Source of the DNA: Sphingobacteriales bacterium
Lineage (GTDB): Bacteria > Bacteroidota > Bacteroidia > Chitinophagales > Chitinophagaceae
Reading direction: 5' to 3'
Assembly: GCA_016192105.1 (NCBI GenBank)
Contig: JACPUV010000018.1
Span: 1-49,268, forward strand
DNA length: 49,268 nucleotides
Part shown: positions 32,563 to 41,181 of the stretch, piece by piece
Layout of the letters: each line of letters begins with the position of its first letter
How positions within the stretch are numbered: the first letter of the stretch is position 1
The notes under the pieces: generated by a model
What the model was told of the DNA's origin: nothing
Databases searched by the model: none
Seen by the model: only the letters and a program-made list of their open reading frames with translations
Made by a program: the position numbers and the translations under genes

Positions 32563-33453
32563 TTATACATTGTTCCCGATCATTGGTATATTTTTCCCAG
32601 TTCCCCCTTCTGCTGCCCGGCTTCTCAGCTGGGAAGGATTTTGCGCGGTATATTTTTTAAAGAACTTGCTGAAATGAGAGCATTCTTCAAACCCCAGCTC
32701 TTCTGCAATTTCCTTGACGGATTTATCCGTATAATAAAACAGGCGGCGGGCTTCCATGATAATCCGGTCATGGATATACTGCAGCGGGCTTTTCCGGCTG
32801 TATTGGGCGAAATAGTTGGAGATCGTTTTCGGGGATTTATTTAATAAGGCGGCATAAAACTGTACCTGGTGCTGCTCCCGGAAATGGATTTCCACCTGCA
32901 GGTTGAACTGCCGGATCAGGTTGAATTTGTCTTCGGATGGTTCAGCGTTGCCGAGGTACTGTTTTTTGGCCAGCCGGGTGGTTTTAATGATCAGCTGTAC
33001 CAGCAGCATGCGGAGCATTTCTCCCTTGATGTCTTCTTCGGAGACAAATTCTTCTTCAAAAACCGACAGGAGGTTTTCATAAATAGCAATATCCGCCGGT
33101 TCAAGCCGGGTAAACATGGTGGGGGAAGGGCCAAAAAAAATAAAACCCACGCAGCCGACTTCCGCATCGTGGTTCACGATACAATAAAATTCCCGGTTAA
33201 ACTGCCAGGCAACAATATCTTCCGGCCGTTCGAAGCGGAAATGCTGGTTAAACATGATGGGCAGCACGGTATCCCGCTCAAACTCATGCGCCGCTTCATC
33301 AATATAGATCAGCTGGGAGGCGCCGGTATTCCAGGCGATGGTATGAAAAGTGAAATCTTTTGTTTGCTCATAGGGTTGCCGGTGGAAATCGTTCTCCCGC
33401 TTATGCAATAAGATCTTACCGTGACCATCGGAATGTGTAAAACTGTACTTCAT
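32563..33453 (-). CDS. AraC family transcriptional regulator
   Basis: 296 aa. The in-frame TTG upstream at 33474 adds seven residues and is less likely than the ATG at 33453. The N-terminal ~170 residues form the sensor (cupin-like, with HDAEVGCVGFIFFGP), and the C-terminal AraC double helix-turn-helix spans about 200-290 (YAALLNKSPKTISNYFAQY; SVKEIAEELGFEECSHFSKF; FKKYTAQNPSQLR). The ligand is unknown. It is the first gene of the minus-strand run ending with the ATP-grasp gene, so local control of YHS, DoxX and DinB-like genes is likely. Confidence 0.93.
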   Translation of the reverse strand: MKYSFTHSDGHGKILLHKRENDFHRQPYEQTKDFTFHTIAWNTGASQLIYIDEAAHEFERDTVLPIMFNQHFRFERPEDIVAWQFNREFYCIVNHDAEVGCVGFIFFGPSPTMFTRLEPADIAIYENLLSVFEEEFVSEEDIKGEMLRMLLVQLIIKTTRLAKKQYLGNAEPSEDKFNLIRQFNLQVEIHFREQHQVQFYAALLNKSPKTISNYFAQYSRKSPLQYIHDRIIMEARRLFYYTDKSVKEIAEELGFEECSHFSKFFKKYTAQNPSQLRSRAAEGGTGKNIPMIGNNV

Positions 33454-33563
33454 TGGTTTTGTTTCGACCGGCAATTACGCAGGTAACAGGCAGCCGGATC
33501 TGTACAAAATGTTAATTCCGGGCTTTCCCCCGCAAATTACTCATTCAATATAACCAATTTCAG

Positions 33564-33668
33564 GAATTCATAGAGGGCCGGTTTCCCGCTTCGGCAATCA
33601 GCGGACCGGATTATTGGTAATCCTGTAGTTTTAACGACATACCACTTGTATGAACGGGAAGCCGCCGG
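33564..33668. repeat. Copy A of a ~100-bp duplicated sequence flanking the sigma/TonB-receptor locus
   Basis: From GAATTCATAGAGGGCCGG through GATTATTGGTAATCCTGTAG to CCACTTGTATGAACGGGAA, this stretch matches 40402-40505 over about 100 bp with roughly 80% identity by eye, in the same orientation. The shared part contains GGATTATTGG(T/C)AATCCTGTA. Just after it, CGCCGGCAGGTAAGGCTG (from 33663) matches bases 40614-40631 inside the M23 gene, as if the copy had lost about 110 bp. This suggests a decayed duplicate of the M23 gene's 5' region. Confidence 0.7.
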
Positions 33669-33744
33669 CAGGTAAGGCTGTTACCGAAATACTGAAGAAT
33701 TACACTGCCGGCAGGCAGGGAGGGCGGTTGGGGGCAGGCCAGCC

Positions 33745-34461
33745 CTACAGGGCCCTCACCCTCCCGCTCCCCGACACATGACTTGTGATCACGGGGCTGC
33801 CAAGATAATAGACGGAACCGCTGCCGGAGATATGGGCATCGAGGGTTTGGGCTACTTTGACCCTGATATTGCCGGAGCCACTGATATGGGTACTGGCTTT
33901 GTCGGACTGGAGCCCGGTGAGGTTCATGTTGCCGGAGCCACTGAGCTGCAGGGACTCATTGACCGTGGTGCCACTGTACACGGTTAAGGAACCTGAGCCA
34001 CTGATGGTCCCTGTTAGTTTGTCGCTGATGGCCGCCTGCTGTACTTCGAGGTCGCCGGAACCACTGACTTTAAGATCGAGCAGGTTGCCGGTAACCGGAC
34101 CGGTAACGGATACGGCTGCTGAACCACTCAGGTTAACGGATTTGACCAGCGGAGCGGTGATGTTTACGACAATATCTTCATGTTTACGCACCCAAACCCC
34201 GTTCTGGAATTTGATCACAAGTTCATCGCCTTCTTTGATGAACTGCATTACATCAATGATATTCTGCTGGGCCATTACTTCCACTTTATACACGGGACCG
34301 ATGGCGTAGTTGACCCGGCCATGTATGGCTACGGATAATTTACTGAAGTCCGTTACGGGAATAACCTGCTGGACTACGGGTCCGTCGCCCACTACTTTAT
34401 CGCAGGAAGAGAAGAAGGCCAAAAAGGCAACTAACAAAAAGGAGAAGCTGATTTTTTTCAT
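33745..34461 (-). CDS. DUF2807 (head GIN domain) lipoprotein
   Basis: 238 aa. Lipobox AFFSSC at 16-21. The domain is a right-handed beta solenoid with seven near-repeats of (L/V/I)SGSG(x)(L/V)xV, the hallmark of DUF2807. The N-terminal strand block (SKLSVAIHGRVNYAIG; VEVMAQQNI; LVIKFQNGVW) is normal for the family. Probably an outer-membrane lipoprotein, surface exposed or periplasmic. Last gene of the ECF sigma/FecR/TonB locus, 27 bases after the receptor gene. Function unknown; a ligand-binding partner of the receptor is plausible. Confidence 0.9.
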   Translation of the reverse strand: MKKISFSFLLVAFLAFFSSCDKVVGDGPVVQQVIPVTDFSKLSVAIHGRVNYAIGPVYKVEVMAQQNIIDVMQFIKEGDELVIKFQNGVWVRKHEDIVVNITAPLVKSVNLSGSAAVSVTGPVTGNLLDLKVSGSGDLEVQQAAISDKLTGTISGSGSLTVYSGTTVNESLQLSGSGNMNLTGLQSDKASTHISGSGNIRVKVAQTLDAHISGSGSVYYLGSPVITSHVSGSGRVRAL

Positions 34462-34488
34462 GACTGATAGGTTGAATGATGATTATGG

Positions 34489-36831
34489 TTAAAACTCAAT
34501 TTTGTAATTCAGGACGGGCAGCAATCCCATCTGGTAATAGGTGACGATCTTGTTTTTATCCTTGTCCCAGCCCTGGCCGAATACATTCTGCCGGTTGCTG
34601 ACGTTCTGGATATCGAGCGATAAAGTGCTGGTGACGCGGCGGCGGTTCCACTTGATGCTGGCCCGTATATCGGTCCGGAAATAATCCGGATTCTTTAACG
34701 TGAAAGCCTGTTTCTCGTAATAGACCGCATAGCCGGCCGCCGAAGATGCAGACGCATCAATCGGGGTATTGCGTAAGCCACCGGCATAGATGGTTTTGAT
34801 ATGCAGCCCGACGGTCTTTGATTTCCGTTCATTCACAAAATCCTTCCCGGCAATCAGGGTGCTGATATAATTGCCATTGAAACGGGTATTGCGTTCAATG
34901 CCATCGAGGGCTTTGTACTTCGATTGATACAGGGAACCAGTGAGCGTGAGGTAAAAATCATTGTGCAGGTAACGTTCTACGGAGAGCTCCAGTCCCCGGT
35001 TGCGGCCACGGCCCTTATTGGTCATCGGATCACTGAGGTAGTTGAATTCGATGTTGAGAGCCGATAAGGTACTGCTGTCATATACCGACACGGGTACATT
35101 GAACAGGTCCTGGTAATAGAGTTCCGCCTTCGCCTGCAGGTTGGGAGCCAGTCTGTAGTTATAGGACAGTACATAGTGATGGGCGCGGGTGAGCCCGAGA
35201 TTTTTATTGGGCAGCACAATGGAGCCGCCGGGCCTTTCCTGCTGTACAAAATACAATCCCCAGGCCTGCGCCTGGCTATGCAGTCCATACCCGAATGCCA
35301 GCCCACTCCGTTTGTTGATCGTCCATTTTACAGAAGCACGGGGTTCGGCCGCCGAACTGTTATTCAGCGCTACCCGTATATAATGCATGCCGGCCTGAAG
35401 GGTTATTTTTTCAGAAGGACGAAACTGTGCCTGTGCAAATACCTGTTGCAGGGAGCTGTTGCCTTTAGTATTCACCCGCAGTTTAAGGGGCTCTCCATCA
35501 TGATCCGGGTGGGATTGGTTGACAGAATATTTTACCAGCGTACCGATCACACCGGCCCGGACTACTAATTTTTTACTGAATTTATAATTGAGCGTGGAGT
35601 TCAGCACCCATTTCCGGGTATTGTACCGATCGAGCCAGGTGGGTACCTGTGTCAGGTCATCCAGATACAGGTGTTCTTTGAAACCGGTACGGGTAGCGGA
35701 AATACCGATACCGGTTTTCAGGCTCCATTTATTTCCCTTGAGGGTATGGGTCATCCCGTTCATCGAAGCATGGGAAAAGAAATCATAGGAATAACGATCG
35801 GAACGATCCTCCCATTTGGACGAATCTTTATCGGCCTCGTATAGCTGATCACTGCGTCCGTTGAAGCCAAATAGTGTAAAGGTTCCGGCCTTACCTGCAG
35901 GCAGGTATATATTATACGAGAGGTCCTGGAAATTGGTGATGCCGTTATTATCGATCAGGCCCAGCCTGGTCAGCAGACTGAGGGTGGAGTACCGGTAGTT
36001 CACCAGGTAGGAGCCCTTGTACTTTTTGGAAAAAGGGCCTTCCAGTGCCGCATTTAATCCAAGCACACCGGCCTGAATAGTGTATTCTCTTTTTTCATTA
36101 TTGCCTTTGCGCAGGTGCAGGTCAAATACCCCGCTGATGGCATTGCCATATTCGGAAGCAAAAGCAGCGGTCACAAAATCGGAGTTGGCTAATAACTGTG
36201 CACTCAGGATGGAGATACCGCCGCCACTGTTGCCCGGCATGGCAAAGTGATTGGGATTGGGAATATCCAGTCCTTCCATCCGCCACAATAAACCCACCGG
36301 CGAGTTACCGCGGATAATGATACTGTTATTGCCATCCTCACCGGCCATCACACCGGGAAAGGCCACGGCCATGCGCAGGGGATCATTCACAGCGGCGGCG
36401 TACTTCTGGGTTTCTTCCACGGTAAAGGCACGGGCACTGACCGCATTCATATCGTTCAGCGGTTTGTTCTTTTTACTGCTGACCTGCAGCAGCACTTCGG
36501 ATTCGGCTTTGATCACGGCTTCCATCGGGATGCTGAGTACGGTTTCTTTACCGGAGTTGACCTGTATATTTTCCAGCACCACTTCTTTATAGCCGGTATA
36601 GCTGATCGTGAGGGAGTATGCACCAACGGGAATATCGGTAAAGCGGAACAGGCCTTCAGCATCCGTGATCACCGTGCGTTTCAGGGGTGATAATGTTACG
36701 GTGGCGCCGCTGAGGGGTTGTTGTAATAATTGTTCAACAGCCAGACCGCGCAATTGTCCTTTAAACTGTGCGGCACTTGTTAAGGAAAAGAGAAAGAAAA
36801 ACAGCAGCGGGATAAAATTTTTTGGATTCAT
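34489..36831 (-). CDS. TonB-dependent outer-membrane receptor
   Basis: 780 aa, of usual length. Signal peptide 1-21. A CarboxypepD_reg-like domain at about 22-110 (GATVTLSPLKRTVITDAEGL) precedes a plug domain (about 115-240) containing DGNNSIIIRGNSPVG, and a 22-stranded barrel ending VLNYKIEF with terminal F. There is no STN domain here; the STN-bearing protein is the separate gene just upstream. This differs from classic FecA receptors, which carry their own signalling domain. Substrate unknown. A strong hairpin (36840-36872) lies just before its ATG. Confidence 0.92.
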   Translation of the reverse strand: MNPKNFIPLLFFFLFSLTSAAQFKGQLRGLAVEQLLQQPLSGATVTLSPLKRTVITDAEGLFRFTDIPVGAYSLTISYTGYKEVVLENIQVNSGKETVLSIPMEAVIKAESEVLLQVSSKKNKPLNDMNAVSARAFTVEETQKYAAAVNDPLRMAVAFPGVMAGEDGNNSIIIRGNSPVGLLWRMEGLDIPNPNHFAMPGNSGGGISILSAQLLANSDFVTAAFASEYGNAISGVFDLHLRKGNNEKREYTIQAGVLGLNAALEGPFSKKYKGSYLVNYRYSTLSLLTRLGLIDNNGITNFQDLSYNIYLPAGKAGTFTLFGFNGRSDQLYEADKDSSKWEDRSDRYSYDFFSHASMNGMTHTLKGNKWSLKTGIGISATRTGFKEHLYLDDLTQVPTWLDRYNTRKWVLNSTLNYKFSKKLVVRAGVIGTLVKYSVNQSHPDHDGEPLKLRVNTKGNSSLQQVFAQAQFRPSEKITLQAGMHYIRVALNNSSAAEPRASVKWTINKRSGLAFGYGLHSQAQAWGLYFVQQERPGGSIVLPNKNLGLTRAHHYVLSYNYRLAPNLQAKAELYYQDLFNVPVSVYDSSTLSALNIEFNYLSDPMTNKGRGRNRGLELSVERYLHNDFYLTLTGSLYQSKYKALDGIERNTRFNGNYISTLIAGKDFVNERKSKTVGLHIKTIYAGGLRNTPIDASASSAAGYAVYYEKQAFTLKNPDYFRTDIRASIKWNRRRVTSTLSLDIQNVSNRQNVFGQGWDKDKNKIVTYYQMGLLPVLNYKIEF

Positions 36832-36839
36832 GGTTATAT

Positions 36840-36872
36840 ATCAATGGTTATACTGCTATAACAACCATTGAT
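36840..36872 (-). promoter_or_regulatory. Hairpin directly upstream of the TonB-receptor start codon
   Basis: ATCAATGGTT at 36840-36849 pairs with AACCATTGAT at 36863-36872 (10 bp); the 13-base loop can form an inner TTATA/TATAA stem. In the minus-strand mRNA it ends 8 bases before the receptor ATG (36829-36831). It could limit ribosome entry or shield the receptor message after processing between the STN gene and the receptor gene. Confidence 0.6.
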
Positions 36873-36903
36873 GCATTTACCCCTATTGATCTGCTGTAAA
36901 AAA

Positions 36904-38742
36904 TCAGAAAAAACTGATGCCGGCTGTCCAGCCAAACCAGCCGCGGACACGGTTGCTGTACTCCTGGTTTTTATAGCCCACAGACGGTAATTCAAAACGA
37001 TAACCGGTAATGGCGACGGTCTGGTCAGAAGTCAGCAGCGAATAAGAAGGTCCGGCGTAGAAAGAAATATATTTATTCAGTTTCACATTCAGGTTAAGCT
37101 GAAGCTTGTTCAGGAGATTTAAATAATCCCAACTGCCCCGGTAGAGATAATCGGATGTGAGCTCAGGATTCAGGGTAAGGGTCCTTGATTTATTCAGTTT
37201 TAACTCAGAACCGAGTCCATACCCGAAGGAATAGATCCGGTCGTTGTTACGCGGACTGACCCCGGCCTGGAGGATGCTGTAGAATTTTGAGTTACCGGTT
37301 TTGAAGGCCACATTAATGTCGGTGAGTTCATTCCGGAACACACTCAGTTTATGATAGCCTTTCAGGATAATATTGATCAGTCCGATGCTGTATCCATCCG
37401 AGCTGTCGGCGATATTGATCAGTCCGAACTGGACGCCCTTGAGTTTTTTGGCATAATTAATTACACCGGAGATCTGTACCCCATTCATCTCCCGGTTGCT
37501 GATATTGATCACCCCGGCTACCTGTGCACCGGTGACTTTATTTTTAGCAAAATTGGCCACCCCGGCCGCCTGCCAGCCCTTCACACTATCCATTACGTGA
37601 TTGCACACCCCGGCTACCTGGAAGCCGGTGAAATTGCCTTTTACTAAATTATTCACGCCGGCCGCCTGGAAGGCATAGACCTTATTCAGTACGGTATTAT
37701 TCACGCCTGCGATCTGCACGCCACGGGTAACACCACCCACCACATTGAACACCCCGGCTGCCTGGAAATATTTTACTTCCTTTTTATCAATATTAAAAAA
37801 TCCGCCGATCTCCAATCCGTTGGTACCGGCGGTATAGCCACCCACTACATTCAGGGAAAACTTATTGATGACCTGTCCGCTCATTTGTCCGTGTGAACCC
37901 AGTCCGGGTACCAGGGAAACCTGGAAAGGCCGGGTGGTAAAGAATTTTCCCAGGTTGATGGTCTGCATTTTTTGTTTGGCCGATAACAGGAAGCGCCCCA
38001 TACCGGTTCGCTCCACTTTGGATGAACCTGCAGCGGGGACAGGAGATTTTGTAAGGGCAGTATCCGCTTGCTGATGCTGTTTACCGGAATCCGGGCTGAG
38101 GTAATCTTCCGGACTGATCGTGACCACATCGTTGAATACCTGCAGGGGCATCAGGGTGATACTGAGTTCCTGGCTGCGGCCGGGCTGGATCAGGATGGAC
38201 GTGTCTTCATAAAATTCCTTGCTCACCGTGAGGGTGGCACTCGTGGCTTTACTGCTTTTCAGTTTGAGTTTAAAGAAGCCGGCTTCATTGGTCAGGGCCG
38301 AAGCCAGCAGTTTCTTTTCATACACACTGGCATCGGGGATGGCGGCATCGGAATGTTCATCATAGACATAACCGCTCACGGTATATATTTTATCTTCCAG
38401 TTCGGCCTTCTTCGTGATCATCGTCATCCGGATGGGTGCTTTGCGGATGATGATATAGGTACCGCTCTCCCGGAATTCAAAGCTGGTATTGAAGAGCAGG
38501 GCCAGGACTTCTTTCAGGGTCTTATTGCGTACACTAAGGCTGACGAGGCTGTCTTTCTTTACCACCGAAGAACTGTAGGAAAAATAACAATCCGCTTTAT
38601 TGCTGATGATCTCCAGTACCTGGTCCAGGCGCTGGCGGTTGACGTCAAGGGTTACGGACCGGTTCAGCACCGATTGTCCATAGGCGGTACCCACACTGCA
38701 AAAGAAGATCAGTATAAAAAGGAGGGTCTTGCTGGTTTTCAT
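36904..38742 (-). CDS. STN and CarboxypepD_reg domain protein with LA_2272-type surface repeats
   Basis: 612 aa. Signal peptide 1-22 (ending AYGQ). STN domain about 26-100 (VTLDVNRQRLDQVLEIISNK). CarboxypepD_reg-like domain about 118-200 (YTVSGYVYDEHSDAAIPDAS). Repeats of ~20 residues from about 320-450 follow the pattern GVQ(I/V)(A/S)GVxNxxxxxVxG, as in LA_2272-type proteins. The end is a beta-barrel-like region (about 455-612) finishing in ISFF. In standard FecIR systems the STN domain belongs to the TonB receptor; here it sits on a separate repeat/barrel protein placed between fecR and the receptor. It may be the partner that signals to FecR. The start follows the FecR stop by 5 bases. Confidence 0.85.
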   Translation of the reverse strand: MKTSKTLLFILIFFCSVGTAYGQSVLNRSVTLDVNRQRLDQVLEIISNKADCYFSYSSSVVKKDSLVSLSVRNKTLKEVLALLFNTSFEFRESGTYIIIRKAPIRMTMITKKAELEDKIYTVSGYVYDEHSDAAIPDASVYEKKLLASALTNEAGFFKLKLKSSKATSATLTVSKEFYEDTSILIQPGRSQELSITLMPLQVFNDVVTISPEDYLSPDSGKQHQQADTALTKSPVPAAGSSKVERTGMGRFLLSAKQKMQTINLGKFFTTRPFQVSLVPGLGSHGQMSGQVINKFSLNVVGGYTAGTNGLEIGGFFNIDKKEVKYFQAAGVFNVVGGVTRGVQIAGVNNTVLNKVYAFQAAGVNNLVKGNFTGFQVAGVCNHVMDSVKGWQAAGVANFAKNKVTGAQVAGVINISNREMNGVQISGVINYAKKLKGVQFGLINIADSSDGYSIGLINIILKGYHKLSVFRNELTDINVAFKTGNSKFYSILQAGVSPRNNDRIYSFGYGLGSELKLNKSRTLTLNPELTSDYLYRGSWDYLNLLNKLQLNLNVKLNKYISFYAGPSYSLLTSDQTVAITGYRFELPSVGYKNQEYSNRVRGWFGWTAGISFF

Positions 38743-38747
38743 GTGTC

Positions 38748-39698
38748 TTATTCTAAAATGATCGTATCGCCTTGCTTCCGGACACTGATAGTGAAGGTGA
38801 GCCGGATCACTTCCAGTACCTGGTCCAGTGATTCGTTGTAGAAACTGGTATTCATCCGCAGTTCTTTCAGTTCTTCTTTTCCGAAGACGATCTTTGTTTT
38901 ATAGGCTTCATTCAGTACCTGCACCAGTTTCCAGAGAGGCGTATCGTCGCAGACAAATTCCCTGGTGCGGTAATAGTTATGGAGTTTGTCGGTTACTTTT
39001 TCTTTCTCCTGTATTTTTCCCGCAAAAGGCATTTGTATTTTCTCCCCGGCCTGCAGGGTGAGCTCCTGTCCATCACGGCTTACTTTCACCACGCCGGTTT
39101 CTACCAGCACTTCCACATAGTTGCTGTCTTCGCGGATATTGAAGGAGGTACCCACCACGGTTACCTGTATATCTTTTATATCAATGATGAAGGGTTTTGC
39201 TTTATCGGGACTGATTTGGAAGAAGGCTTCCCCCTTTAGTTTAACGCTTCTCGTTTTTCCCTTAAAGGCTGTGGGGTATTCCAGTGTCGATTGTTTGTTC
39301 AGGGTGATCTCAGAACCATCGGCCAGTTTCTCCGTCAGCACCGATTGTCCGGAGGCCAGTGTTTTTTCTGCTGCGGGCCGGTTCAGCCAGAAGAGTCCGA
39401 CAGCGATAATTAGGATAGCCGCAACAGCAATAGCCCTGAAATAAAAGCGGTTGAACAGGGGCTTAACGGGTGCCGCTTGTTGTTCCCCGTTATGGATCCG
39501 TTCTTTGAACTGGTTCCAGGCTTTGTGTTCATCCACGGAGGAAACGGCCGCCAGTTCGAGGCTTTTGTCCCAGACCGTTTTCAGCTGATTGAAGTAGCGG
39601 GCATTGGCCTCGTCTGCTTCGAGCCAGGCTTGTACCCGGGTCACTTCATCCGGCGGCAGTTCGCCCAGCAGGAAACTGACCAGGGTCTCATCGTTCAT
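38748..39698 (-). CDS. FecR-type anti-sigma factor / sigma regulator
   Basis: 316 aa. A cytoplasmic N-terminal helical region with L-x-G-E-L (about 9-14) that binds the sigma factor, one transmembrane segment (AIAVAAILIIAVGLFWL, about 87-103), and a periplasmic FecR domain (about 115-215) with SVLTEKLADGSEITLNKQS, GTSFNIRE and VLVETGVVKVS. The C-terminal DUF4974-like part follows (DTPLWKLVQVLNEAYKTKIV). It is encoded 25 bases after the sigma gene. It probably inhibits the sigma factor until contacted from the outer membrane. Confidence 0.95.
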   Translation of the reverse strand: MNDETLVSFLLGELPPDEVTRVQAWLEADEANARYFNQLKTVWDKSLELAAVSSVDEHKAWNQFKERIHNGEQQAAPVKPLFNRFYFRAIAVAAILIIAVGLFWLNRPAAEKTLASGQSVLTEKLADGSEITLNKQSTLEYPTAFKGKTRSVKLKGEAFFQISPDKAKPFIIDIKDIQVTVVGTSFNIREDSNYVEVLVETGVVKVSRDGQELTLQAGEKIQMPFAGKIQEKEKVTDKLHNYYRTREFVCDDTPLWKLVQVLNEAYKTKIVFGKEELKELRMNTSFYNESLDQVLEVIRLTFTISVRKQGDTIILE

Positions 39699-39723
39699 AT
39701 GGTTGAATTGCTTTTCCAGGGTA

Positions 39724-40287
39724 TTATATATTTAATAAGATGGCGATAAAGGGTAAAAAGTCCACCAGTTTGAGGCGCAGCAGTTTCAGGGCCTTGCCCA
39801 TATGGTTCTCCACGGTTTTAACCGAGATATCGAGTTTATCCGCTATTTCCCGGTATTTCAGTTCTTCAAAGCGGCTCAGCTGGAAGACGGTCCGGCACTG
39901 TTCCGGCAGTTCATTCAGGGCCTCCCGGAATTGTTGCTCCAGTTCTTTGTTCATGGATTTATCGGTTGTTGAATCATTTTTCATCCGGTGTACCACGTGG
40001 AGGCGGTGAGCTGATTTTATTTTTTCATGTTTCTGGTAGTTCAGGCACTCATTATGAACGGCCCGATAGAGGTAGGCGGGAATGCTGCCCTGCAGGTTCA
40101 GGTGACCGGCCCGTTCCCATAGTTTAAAAAACACCTGTTGCACCCGTTCTTCCGCTTCATCCGGATCGTTCAGGAAAGAGCAGGCATAGGCATGCAGCTT
40201 TTTATAGTATTGTTTAAAAACCTGTTCAAAAGCCGCTTCATCCCTGGCGGCGATCAGGGCCGTAATGGACTGGTCCTGCAATTCCAT
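39724..40287 (-). CDS. ECF RNA polymerase sigma factor (FecI-like, sigma-70 family)
   Basis: 187 aa from the ATG at 40287; an upstream in-frame start at 40332 would add 15 residues unlike the family. Sigma2 region about 20-85 (FEQVFKQYYKKLHAYACSFLND; RVQQVFFKLWER) and sigma4 about 125-175 (LNELPEQCRTVFQLSRFEEL; KLDISVKTVENHMGKALKLL). First gene of the FecR/STN/TonB locus and expected to drive its transcription. TAGCTTTA at 40318-40325 (minus) is close to a TAnnTTTG -7 box and may be its promoter. Confidence 0.95.
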   Translation of the reverse strand: MELQDQSITALIAARDEAAFEQVFKQYYKKLHAYACSFLNDPDEAEERVQQVFFKLWERAGHLNLQGSIPAYLYRAVHNECLNYQKHEKIKSAHRLHVVHRMKNDSTTDKSMNKELEQQFREALNELPEQCRTVFQLSRFEELKYREIADKLDISVKTVENHMGKALKLLRLKLVDFLPFIAILLNI

Positions 40288-40401
40288 GCCGATGTTTCTG
40301 TGTGCCGGTGCTATCTGTAAAGCTACGCCCAATTCTTCTTTAAGTGTATAACAACCGGATGAACGGGAACCCCTAGTGGGGGAGGAAGTTTTTTTTGAGA
40401 G

Positions 40402-40505
40402 GGATTCAAAGAGGGCCGGTTTCAGCTTCAGCTAAACTGTGGGGTCGGATTATTGGCAATCCTGTAATTTTAAGGTCATGTCACTTGTATTAACTGGAAA
40501 CCGCA
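40402..40505. repeat. Copy B of the duplicated ~100-bp sequence, spanning the start of the M23 gene
   Basis: Same orientation and about 80% identical to 33564-33668. It includes GATTATTGGCAATCCTGTAA and continues into the first codons of the M23 peptidase gene (TCACTTGTATTAACTGGAAA). Together the two copies bracket the 6.5-kb sigma-FecR-STN-TonB receptor-DUF2807 operon. Confidence 0.7.
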
Positions 40506-41158
40506 GGCTTTATTTGTCAACAGGATGGTTGCGGAGCGGGTACCGGGGCCCGGCGCTTATCTTCTTACTGCTTCTGTTTCTCATGTCCTGTTCCGTCAGT
40601 AAAAATCCCCTTCGCCGGCAGGTAAGGCTGCTGCAGAGAGGAATTTTGAAGGACGATACCAGCTATGTTTATGCGCTGCCTTATGGGGAGGGAAAAACCT
40701 TCCGGGTGATCCAGGGTTATTTCAGCCGCTTTACCCATAAGGAAAGAGCGGCACTGGATTTTAATATGAAAAGGGGAACAAAGATCTGTGCGGCAAGGGA
40801 GGGCGTGGTGGTAAGGGTGAAGGAGGACGGGAAAAAAGGAGGCCTGGATAAAAAATACCGGCCGGACGGAAACCATATCATTATCCAGCACCCGGATGGT
40901 ACCCGGGCGGGTTACTGGCATTTGCAATACAACGGGGCCTTGGTCAATGTGGGTGATACAGTAAAGAAGGGACAGGTGATTGCTTTAAGCGGGAAAACGG
41001 GTTATGCGTTTAACCCGCACCTGCATTTCCTGGTCTGGCGTTCTTCAGGTGGTCAATGGCAACAGGTACCTACGAGGTTCGCGACCGCTAAAGGAATAAA
41101 ATATCTGAAAGGATGGAAGCGGTATAAAAACAACGCCCCCGGAACAAAAGAACCATAG
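40478..41158 (+). CDS. M23 family metallopeptidase (lipoprotein)
   Basis: 226 aa from the ATG at 40478; the GTG at 40439 gives a longer but less plausible N-terminus. Signal sequence ending in lipobox LFLMSC (about 32-37). The M23 domain has the Zn ligands H...D in THKERAALDFNM, and HxH in NPHLHFLVW; the surrounding YWHLQYNG and VKKGQVIALSGKTG are typical. A lysostaphin-type (M23) peptidase should cut peptidoglycan cross-bridges or stems. Its 5' region is part of the duplicated ~100-bp sequence. The gene converges on the exported-protein operon. Confidence 0.92.
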   Translation: MSLVLTGNRRLYLSTGWLRSGYRGPALIFLLLLFLMSCSVSKNPLRRQVRLLQRGILKDDTSYVYALPYGEGKTFRVIQGYFSRFTHKERAALDFNMKRGTKICAAREGVVVRVKEDGKKGGLDKKYRPDGNHIIIQHPDGTRAGYWHLQYNGALVNVGDTVKKGQVIALSGKTGYAFNPHLHFLVWRSSGGQWQQVPTRFATAKGIKYLKGWKRYKNNAPGTKEP

Positions 41159-41181
41159 TGGTTGCCAGGCCTCATTTATTA

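Noticed and set aside
41157..41181. Bidirectional terminator between the M23 gene and the exported operon
   Set aside because: CCAGGC/GCCTGG can pair over an 18-base loop, but there is no T run and part of it is coding; too weak to list.
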